Assembly: GCA_037447655.1 (NCBI GenBank)
Contig: JBBHKE010002445.1
Span: 402,020 to 466,019 of the forward strand
Origin: Zygnema cylindricum
Lineage: Eukaryota > Streptophyta > Zygnematophyceae > Zygnematales > Zygnemataceae
Length of the DNA stretch: 64,000 bases
Direction of reading: 5' to 3'
Below, one piece after another: positions 55,755 to 64,000 of this stretch. The stretch's first letter is position 1, and each line of letters begins with the position of its first letter. Under the pieces are notes generated by a model. It did not search any database, was not told where the DNA came from, and saw nothing but the letters and a program-made list of their open reading frames with translations. Position numbers and translations under genes: made by a program.

Positions 55755-57857
55755 TTTTTTTTTATGTACATTTCCACCAATCTCCAAGTACTTTTCCCGA
55801 TTCCCTTGGTCGTTTTCCACTACGAAATACCTTATTTCCCGCATTATCATCGTTACTTATTTCCCTTGCAATCGCCTTCCTTCTTTCATCACGAATATTT
55901 ATGAGGGACTCGGTCGCTTTCCAAGATATTTTTAGAAAAACCAGAATTTCAACGGACTCCGGACGAAGTCGGTTCCGTTTCACCGTTGCAATTTGACCGG
56001 TAACTGAAAATACCTGTTCCGAAGGAGCCGAAGTAGCGAGTATAGCTAAAACTATTCGAGCTAAAGAGCTCAATGCCGAAAAAATGTGACATTTTCCGGC
56101 ACACCATTTCAAAGGGTTCTCGGGCTCATTCACGGAATGCTCTAAAAATTTGACGCCCTTTAAAGAGCTCGATTTCATGAAGCAAGTGGTCCTATAACTC
56201 ATTTCGAATGAGGTCATGATCAGAATTTGTAGGAGGACCTTCCATTCCGGACGTCGAAAACATCAGTATATCTATTTTTAACGTCAAGAAAATATCATCA
56301 TTATTTTCATTCTCGAAGCCACCCAATTCACGATAGACGTATTTTCACTTTCCAAAATTTCACTTTCGGCACCAACCTTTGAAGGTTGAGAACTTAGCAC
56401 CTCCGCGTCAAACTTTTCCAACAAGACATAGAGTATTTCTTGCCAAACTTTATCTTGTTTTAAAAGAGACAAAAATGCAAGTTGTTTCGCTTTAAGATCC
56501 AATGCTGAAGCAATAAACATTTTTATGGAAAGAGTCGCAAGCTCAAGAGTGTCGAATTGGGTTTCAAAATCGGAAACCATTGCGGATTTAATTAAGTGAA
56601 TTGCCGAATTCCTATCATTTTCAATTGAGGTGTCATGAACCACTTTCTTCAAACCCTTAAGAGGTGAGTTAATAAAAATAGGAACCCAACTCAATGTGAC
56701 ATAACTTTCTCTTTTCAAAACTCTTTGAGCCACCATAAAAGGCCTCAAAAGAGTCACTTCTCTTTCAATAACAATCCATGACTCATCGCTAAATTTTGCA
56801 TCTATCGGAATTGCTGTATTCATCAAAGCACATAATGGTTCTTTCAAATATAAAATTGAAGCAAGCATAGAATAAGTAGACCACCACCAAGTTGCTACAT
56901 CAAGCACCAAGGACTCCACTTAATTCCTAATTGATTGGTAAAACTTTTGAGTATGTCATTTGCTCACGGGGAGCTCCTAAAAAACCCAACTAGATTCTTG
57001 ACAGTTTTCATGTGTGCTAACACACCTGGACCTGCAAAGAATTTCCCCGTGACCAACTCTAAGAGGTGGTCAACACACCTGTGCCAATCACTCGACATAG
57101 CTTTACCCGCATTTTTCATGGTAGCCGCAGTGTCAGTCACACAAACTGCCACCGCACTTTCAAAAATGTTGTACCTTGCCAGCATGTCCTTAAATTTTTC
57201 TGTTATGGCTTCTGCTGTATGACTCTCGGGAAAGGGGAACCCCCTCAGCATACATTTAAGAGATCCCATTCTAAATTGATGAAATGGGCAGTTATTGAAC
57301 AGTAAGACTCATTAGACATTGAAGTTCATGTGTCTAGAGTTACACTAAGGGTCTTCCTTCAACTAATTTTGCTAAACTTAAATGAACCCTCCACGCTCGT
57401 TGCCACACTTAGCGGTTGCTAATCCAAAACTATCCAACGAATAAACTTGTCTTTAAAGGAGCCGGCAACTTATGTTTAAAAGAGCTGGCAGGTCCCTTAT
57501 TGACGAAGTCCTCGAGTGCTCCTGGTTTCTCTTCAATCTCTTTCAGTTTCTCGGCTGCAAATAGAATTTTGTGTTTATGCTTCAGGTGAGACTAAATTTG
57601 AAAGGCTCAGTGATTTCCCTCTAGCCACAGGCGTGATTACAAAATGCCTTATCTGAATGCCTGCCATCGTGCAACACCTTAAAATGCTGCCATACTTTTG
57701 ATACTGCTCCTTTCGGAATGCCTTTTTTAGAATGTTTGCATTCCTACTTATTTTTTTGTAAGTTCTCTAATTCTTTGACATTTTGAATATTTTCTACCTC
57801 CTTATCAAAAATCTGTGTCCCATCCTCCTCTCCTCCTACAATTTGTTGATAATCCAT
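55755..57857 (-). pseudogene. hAT-superfamily transposase pseudogene
   Basis: Read on the minus strand from an ATG at about 57,857: a BED-type zinc finger region (SKVWQHFKV...FCNHACG, near 57,650), a broken stretch, then a 101-residue frame with the catalytic-type VCVTDTAATMKNAG and the CVDHLLELV motif. A 211-residue frame follows (WWWSTYSMLASILYLKEPL, DESWIVIEREVTLLRPF), then the hAT C-terminal domain (LARIVLAILATSAPSEQVFS...KRNRLRPESVEILVFLK). At least three frame breaks and several stops make it inactive. I could not find element termini. It lies between the BAP31-like gene and the NPH3-WD40 gene. Confidence 0.86.
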
Positions 57858-58657
57858 TAAATGAATAAATATGTAATTTTAGTTTTTTACTATTTCATAC
57901 AAAACTATTTTTTCCTCAAATACGTGCTGCCTGGTTAAAGTAGGTTCAAAAATATGGTGGCTGTAAATGGCGGCAGTCTGAGAGATGTGTTCGCCTGTAC
58001 ATCTGTTCGTCTTTTTAGAAAAATGTTTGATTCACAAATTTTACAATGTATTTTATTTTTCTCGTTTCGGTAGTATAGTTTTAGAACTATAAAGTATTTT
58101 TTTAAATTTGTCTACGTTTTATGTGCTGCGCTGCCCGTAATATTTTCCAGTTAAATAGTCACGGAATAGATTTTTATACGTGGCATGCCATGCTATATAA
58201 TGTGCATAGTATAATACAGTATAAAATAAAGTTGTTTTACCGATACACAACACTTCTGATAACGATTCATTGTGTACTTTAATTTACTTGCACGACATCA
58301 TGGCAAACTGACCTGAAATTACTGCCAGGAAAAGTTTCCGTACAAATACTCGGCAACTCCTCTCTCTCTCTCTCTCTCTCCTGCTTTCTCTTCCGGCCAT
58401 GGCTTCCATGTGTCGTTCATCCCCTTGGTAGCCACTACTCTCGTCTTCAATCCTTAGTGACGTCATAGTGGTTATTGCAGATTCCCTGGAAAAGATTTTT
58501 TCGATGCTCCACTACTCAAAAATGCACTGGCAATACCGTAAGTAGTGTGGAACATAACCACTCCTTTCGGCTGCATAGGTTTCCGTTTGTTGCAAGAAGC
58601 AGTCTCTTTTAATAGAAATTTGAACAAGTAAGCGATGTTTGCCACGTCTTGTTTCAG

Positions 58658-61600
58658 TTTCCATTGGTCATTATGCCAGGTGGCAATCGTACATTCAAAG
58701 AAATCGCTGACTTTTGTTACAGTTTATCGCCACATTTGACTGTGGAAAATGTGATGGACATTATCGCTGCAGCTGAAAATCTCGGTATGACTGAAGAATA
58801 TTCCGCAAATAATTTGATCAAATTTTGTGAAGATTTTTTGAAAACGGAAGTGTATCGAGCTGAGAAAGCTTTCTCTCTATCCTAGAAAATGCTAAAGAAA
58901 CAACTGCGGATATACGTGATGATGTTTTGACAAAATGCCAACAAGTTGTATTAGGTGAGTTCAAAAGCATATCGACTTTAGTTAAATTTTACAAATGTGC
59001 AATGTTTATCAACATGGTTTACACGATATCTTTGTGTGACAGAAAAAAATCTCAAAAAAGTAGAATTGTTGCCCAAAGTGGTGTTGTAAGTGTGGCTGAA
59101 ATGTGAAACTCCTCTGCTTGAACTTCTGCAAAATCCATAAAAGTTGGTATAAGCTCTCCCTAAAAAAAACACAACAGTATTTGCTGAAATAACGGAGCTG
59201 CAATTCTTAAGCAGATTGACTTCTTTCAGCTAACAATGAATGTTTTGGTTATCTCGTTAGATGAAGAGCAGAATTTTGTTTCAGTATGTTTCTTTGTCTC
59301 CTTGTGTCTATACCGTTGAAGGCATAGTTATGCTCTTGATACCTCATCAGTTAAACAAGAGAATTTGGTCAATTTTGTTTCTTTGATGTTTTGCTTTATG
59401 CTGTCGAAGGTTTCCAAAGTTATGCTTGCTGTGTCATAAGTCAAACAAGAGAATCTTTTTTTATTCTACTTATTTTCCTTTTTATTTTCTACTGTTGAAG
59501 CAATCCAGAGGTATGCTTTGCTAGGTTGTACGAAGCACAAGAGACTCTAGTTCAATTTGATTCTTAGTCTTCTTGCTTTATGCCGTTAAAATTATGCACT
59601 AGTTCTATTTCGTTGATATTATGCATTAGTTATACTTCGCTATATCGCAGGTGAACCAAGAGAATGTTGTTTGATTTTATCTGTCGTCTCGCTTTTTACT
59701 GTCGAATGTATGCCTAGGTATTCGTTGCTGTGTAGTAAGTTAAAACAGGAGAGTTTTGTTTTATTTTGTTTCTTTGTCATGCTGTTGGAGGTTGTTGTTG
59801 AAGGTTGTTTCCACGAAATTCATTGCAGCATTGATGGAGGAATGTTTGCTATTAAGCATTTAGTTTGTACACACTAACGCCAAACGGATTTGGGGGACAA
59901 TCTTGGCTTGCAGAGTATGCTTCAGTATTGAATGAAAAGGAACCAGAGTCCACAGTTTTTGCAGTGGAGGCTTTATTCAGGAGGCTTGTAGCCCTATCAC
60001 CGAGTATACTTAAAGAATTCTTACAAGGTCTTCGAAGCAAGAAATTGAGCTTTGTCCGCATCGGAAATTATCTTGCTAAGAAAAACTACACTATGGCACT
60101 CCCGGATCAATGTCTTATGCCGTCTCAAGTTTCTGAAATGGAAAATTTTGTTCATCAAATAATCCTGCTGATAATGCTACACAACTTAACAAACGTTCAA
60201 TTTTGGAATTCCTTGTTGAATCTTTGGGGTTTTCCATCAATGGATATAAATGCGAGAATAAGCAAGTTCACACCTCGTATGTGGTGACACTTTTAAAATA
60301 TTGTCACAAATTGAAAAGCAAGTATGAAATTGTACTGCGAGAGTTTCTGAGCACAAAACTGGACAGCTGTTCTTTGGCGGATTTGCAGGCCTTGGAATTA
60401 AACACAGTGGTTTCTCTAATCACCGATCATTTTTCAACTGAAAAAGTCGAAGACACGGGCAAAGTTACTTCTTTGGAAGATGGGAAAAAAAATTCTATCG
60501 GGACTTTGATTGACGGCTATATCTTTTGGGCAGCCTCTCATTGTGAAGGATTTCGTCTTTTGGACCTTCATATTCTGGTGGAGGTTTTGCCTAGTTCATT
60601 TCGGGAAAACTGTGATTTGTTATTTGACGGGATTGATGTCTTTTTGGAGAGAAACCCAGATGTAAATGGCAACGATGTCCTACTTTTGTGTGAAGCTTTA
60701 GATCCTTTCAAGTTATCTGAAGCCAAAACTGAGATGGCTGTTCAGAATTCTCGAACTCCACTGCAACCGAGCTTTACCGAGCTTTTTCACAACTTTGTAT
60801 TTGGCGCGAAACAAGGAATTGAAAAGTCAAAAGAACCTTGTATCGACTTTGCAAGCAAAGGTGGAGGGTCTTCAATCTGAGGTGGAGGGTCTTCATGGAG
60901 ATTTGAAAATCAAAGATAATCAAATTGTAAGTTTGTTGTTAAAGAAGTGAGTCGTCTTCACAGTTCACCACAATTCTTGCGGTACAGTTTGATATGATGC
61001 GATTCTTTTTAACTTCTTCAAGTTTAATCCCTGAAATTTGTCTGTTGAGAACTAGAAAAGGTCTGGTATTTTTTCAGACTGACCTGACACCGGGTGTTGG
61101 GCCAATAGGTCAATGTTTTCTTAAATAAATTTCTGATATGGCTTGTCTATCTAACAATGTGTCAATGTAACCTTTGTTTTAGCCGAACTTTCATAAACTT
61201 GCAAAGTTGACTTGTCTGTATACAATCATTTCAGTAATTCTTTTTTAAAGCATTAAAGGCTCTCAATGGTTTTAAAAAACATCTGGAAATCTGATAGAGC
61301 ACTTTAAAGGTATTAAAACATGTCAAGTTTTTATTTAGTCTGAATATTCTAGATATGGTGTGAAAACCAGCTATTAGATCCGGTAGGTGAAAGCATTTGA
61401 AATATTACAGATGTTACTCTAACATCAGAATTTTCATTCTTTCCTTTAGGAATAGGTCTGTGCAGATAAAACTACCATTATATACTTTATGAGTTCGCAA
61501 TGACACGTATTTTAAATATTTCTCCATCTCTGTTAGTCCTAAGCCTGTTATGTTGTCCTTTTTATTACCTTGTTGAACATACAGGCTCAGCCGAGTTCAG

Positions 61601-62484
61601 TTTCGCTTGTTCAAGTGCCTTCATTCGAAGTTTTTTGTCAGTTTCCTGTCTTGTGTCTAGCTGTGGTTCCTGACGGATCTATTTGGGTCGGAGGCGATAC
61701 GCTTTCCCATTGGAAAGAAGAAAAATGTCTATGGACGTCCAGTCCCCAGTATTCTAATATTCGGAGTTTATCTTTCAATGGAGGGCTTTTATGGGCTGGT
61801 TGTCAACACGGTACAATTTTATTGGTTGAGGATTTTAAAGTGATAGGAGAAGTCAAAGGCCACGTCGACCTCGTACGAGCATTGTGGGCAACATCCAACA
61901 AATGTTGTTTCTCGGGTGGTTTTGATAACAAAGTTAAAGAGTGGATTTGGGATGGAACCTCTATTTCTTGTGTGTGGGCGTCCCCAAATGAAATAGGTCA
62001 CAAAGGATCCATTACCGCTTTTTGTGAAGATGTGACTGGAAAATTGTGGTCGGCCGGTGCGGACGTGACAATCAAATGTTGGGAAAATGGGAAGTGTTTA
62101 AGGACTTTGAGTGGAAATTCTGTGCTTGTGGGAGCTCTTGCCATAGGTCAGTTTCTGTTTTCGGGACATGCTGATGGAATAATCAACTGTTGGACTTTAG
62201 ACGGTAATCTCGTGAAAAGGCTTGATGGAAAGAGTCCGATTAAGGCCTTGGTTATTGATAAAGATGGACTTTTGTGGTCTGGATCTAATGACCATTTTAT
62301 TCGAGGATGGAAAGGACCGTGGGAAAATGGTGCCTGTATTGCCGTTTTCGAAGGTCACGAGGCTTCGGTAAACACATTAGCAATATCTTCGGAAAATAGC
62401 CTTTCTCTGGGAGTAGTGACGGTACAGTAATAAAGTGGAAGGCGGGTGAAAGGCGGATTTTCCTTCCGATTGGTTTCACTTCTG
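58658..62484 (+). pseudogene. NPH3 domain - coiled coil - WD40 gene, with four frame breaks and no BTB exon
   Basis: Exons 58,658-58,954, 59,914-60,926 and 61,585-62,484 have good splice sites (TTTCAG; TTAG/GTGAGT; TTGCAG; ATT/GTAAGT; ACATACAG; TCTG/GTGAGT) and matching phases once indels are allowed for. Exon 1 encodes the BTB end and NPH3 start (MPGGNRTFKEIADFCYSL, AAENLGMTEEYSANNLI). Exon 2 carries the NPH3 domain (FLVESLGFSI, TLIDGYIFWAASHCEG, EVLPSSFRENCDLLFDGIDV, RNPDVNGNDVLLLCEALD) and a short coiled coil. Exon 3 encodes seven WD40-type blades. NPH3 proteins are CUL3 adaptor-like phototropin-signalling factors. Single-base indels near 58,871 (missing T), 60,138 (missing A), 60,830 (extra A) and 62,403 (missing T) all fall in short homopolymers. 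Either it is a young pseudogene or these are base-calling errors. A BTB exon was not found upstream. Confidence 0.78.
59265..59810 (+). repeat. Degenerate ~110-bp tandem repeats in NPH3-WD40 intron 1
   Basis: About five units share AAGAGAATTTTGTT(T)...TTTCTTTGT...CTGTCGAAGG...TATGCTTGCTGTGT...AAGTTAAACAAGAGA. Unit lengths vary and identity is moderate, so the array is old. Confidence 0.65.
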
Positions 62485-64000
62485 GTGAGTTCTGTAATCT
62501 TGGGAATGGTTTAGTTTGAGATTTATGCTTTGAGTCATGCACGGGTTATAAGTGGTTTTTGTTAAATAATTCAGCTCTATTAATGACCCTATTGTGGTGT
62601 TTACACTAGGATTGCATGCCAATATAAGATATACCTTTTAACTTACTAGTGTACGGAAGCTCTTTTTGTTTTTTTTGTTTGGTTTCAGATGTATTATGTT
62701 CTTGTTCCCCATGACTGTCTTATTACCTTCTTATCGTTACTTTGTACTTATCTTAGTTTTATCATTGTCTTGATCTTTTTGTTTATCTTTAGCTTATTAG
62801 TATTCTTTGAGCACGAAAATGATCTAGAGGCAACCGTTTGTTCGGACGAATCCGTCTCTCCGCCTGTAGTGTGATGGGAATGGGAAAAATTTGCAACTAA
62901 AGTAATTCGATTTTTTCTGGTTCAATCTACCTTTTGAAAAACAACAATTCTATGACAATCTGAGTGGTATGAACTCACATGACATGTTAGTGACTTATGT
63001 TTCTATTGTATCATGACATTTTTCAATTTTTTGTCCCTTTTATTATGGTTGCAGGAATATTCACTTCCTCTCCGTGAATACTTTGATTAATTTTGGTTAT
63101 TTTTCTTATTTTTCTTCCTCCTGCGTATTTCCGATTAACTGATTAACTTTTATGTTTTTTTTCCCTGACCAATTCTGTTTTGTGTAAATCACTCCTACAA
63201 GTTAATAAGCTTCGATATTTTGGAATATTTGAAGGATTTTAGAGAATTGGAATTTAACAGAAAGGCGTCCCTTTTGTCAGTTTGTAAATAGTTCTACGGA
63301 TTCGAAGGAAAAGGTTTTTAAGGATATTGGGGAGACAGGATATGGTGTTGGTAGATCCAGATGCTCAATAGCTCCTTTTGTGGAGAATTTTGTGACATTA
63401 TGTAGAGTATTTTGTCAAATTGAAGTACAGGAGTAGATGAAAGAGAAAACTGGGGGTGGAAGGATACTAACAATTGGTGAGGGATTCTTAGTGAATGGAG
63501 AGACATAAGAAGCAATGAGGATAGGGAAAGCCGATAAGGTAGATTTAATTAAATCAGAGAAATAAGGTAGCTTTAAATAAATAAGAGAATAAGGTAGTTT
63601 TAAATAAATCAGAGAAATAAGGCAGTTTTAAATAAATCAGAGAAATAAGGTACTTCTGAAAAAAATCTCAAAAATGTATCGAGAAAAGCAGTGTATGTAA
63701 CAACTTAATGTTTTAATAAACTCGTGAAAAGTTACTCAATTATGAAGATTCATAATCCATCGACCTTGACAAAAATTAGAGTTGAAAGATTGTAAAATTG
63801 TTTTTTTTTCATAATTTCACCTTCTTTTCTTAGAAACAACCTGTTTTTTTTTTCCCCCTTTAAATTTTTACAGAAATTTGTAGAATCCTATGCAACTTTG
63901 AAAACTGTCACACAAATTTTAATAACTATAAAAAAAAAAACTTATGATCTTTAAAAAACCCTAAAAACCCCTAAAACTTCCTAAAACAAATCATTCATTG
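62485..64000. other. Downstream of the WD40 exon; no further exon identified
   Basis: A GTGAGT donor at 62,485 predicts at least one more exon, but no acceptor with convincing coding sequence was found before the window end. The region is A/T-rich. The window ends in ACCCTAAAAACCCCTAAAAC, a telomere-like scrap. Confidence 0.5.
63537..63656 (+). repeat. ~31-bp tandem repeat (GGTAGTTTTAAATAAATCAGAGAAATAA)
   Basis: Four to five consecutive units of about 28-31 bases differ by single substitutions (GGTAGA/GGTAGC/GGTAGT/GGCAGT/GGTACT at the unit start). Confidence 0.85.

Noticed and set aside
58482-58541. Upstream exon with a GTAAGT donor ahead of the NPH3 exon
   Set aside because: In no frame does it give BTB-like sequence, and it does not supply the missing N-terminal domain.
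58866-58880. Programmed frameshift or a 36-bp intron at the first NPH3 break
   Set aside because: The putative intron would be too short for a plant intron, and three more one-base indels of the same kind occur in the gene.
63961-63995. Telomere at the window end
   Set aside because: Only three degenerate CCCTAAAA words; not an array.

Overview
The window looks like nuclear DNA of a land plant or a close streptophyte relative, probably a repeat-rich, non-flowering lineage. The evidence is a spliced plastid-targeted Psb27-type photosystem II gene, a spliced plant-style BAP31-like ER gene, an NPH3-domain gene, and layers of plant LTR retrotransposons, MULE-like, PIF/Harbinger-like and hAT DNA transposons. 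No bacterial, organellar or CRISPR features were seen. Everything here was read by eye; no database search was run. The species cannot be named from the sequence.

Layout. Positions 1-26,165 are an almost pure retrotransposon nest. It holds a decayed Ty1/copia body with its 3' LTR (1-5068), two older LTR scraps (5.15-6.33 kb), and a Ty3/gypsy element (about 6506-15,861) whose 5' LTR was hit by a second copia copy. That copy and the gypsy gag are now fused by deletion. A recombinant copia of another subfamily follows (16.8-19.6 kb), joined head-on to an antisense copia (19.6-26.2 kb). The antisense copia is split by a 4.1-kb non-coding insertion carrying 1-kb direct repeats. From 26.2 to 31.2 kb there is gene-free DNA ending in two head-to-head MULE-like elements, one stuffed with smaller inverted-repeat elements. 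From 31.4 to 34.6 kb lies a three-exon Psb27 family gene (LPA19/Psb27-H2-like), apparently intact. A long purine-rich first exon of an unrecognised gene lies on the minus strand (38.5-40.2 kb). From 41 to 47.8 kb there are transposon relics. From 47.9 to 51.8 kb there is a four-exon BAP31-like gene. From 54 to 58 kb there are a retroelement scrap and two opposed hAT transposase copies forming a 1-kb inverted repeat. From 58.7 to 62.5 kb there is a gene or pseudogene that joins an NPH3 domain to a seven-bladed WD40 propeller.

How it fits together. The functional genes act in thylakoid photosystem II assembly (Psb27-type) and the ER membrane (BAP31-like); they are unrelated and probably independently transcribed. 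The most unusual signal is in the copia family. Its LTR ends at the same base in three contexts, and the next 15 bases match the complement of the anticodon arm of plant initiator tRNA-Met. This is the half-tRNA priming arrangement known from Drosophila copia and yeast Ty5. The gag start codon lies inside the LTR, so the primer site is also gag coding sequence. The neighbouring gypsy LTR is followed by the standard site for the 3' end of the same tRNA. Also notable are tRNA-like modules carried inside two unrelated transposon families and the NPH3-WD40 architecture.
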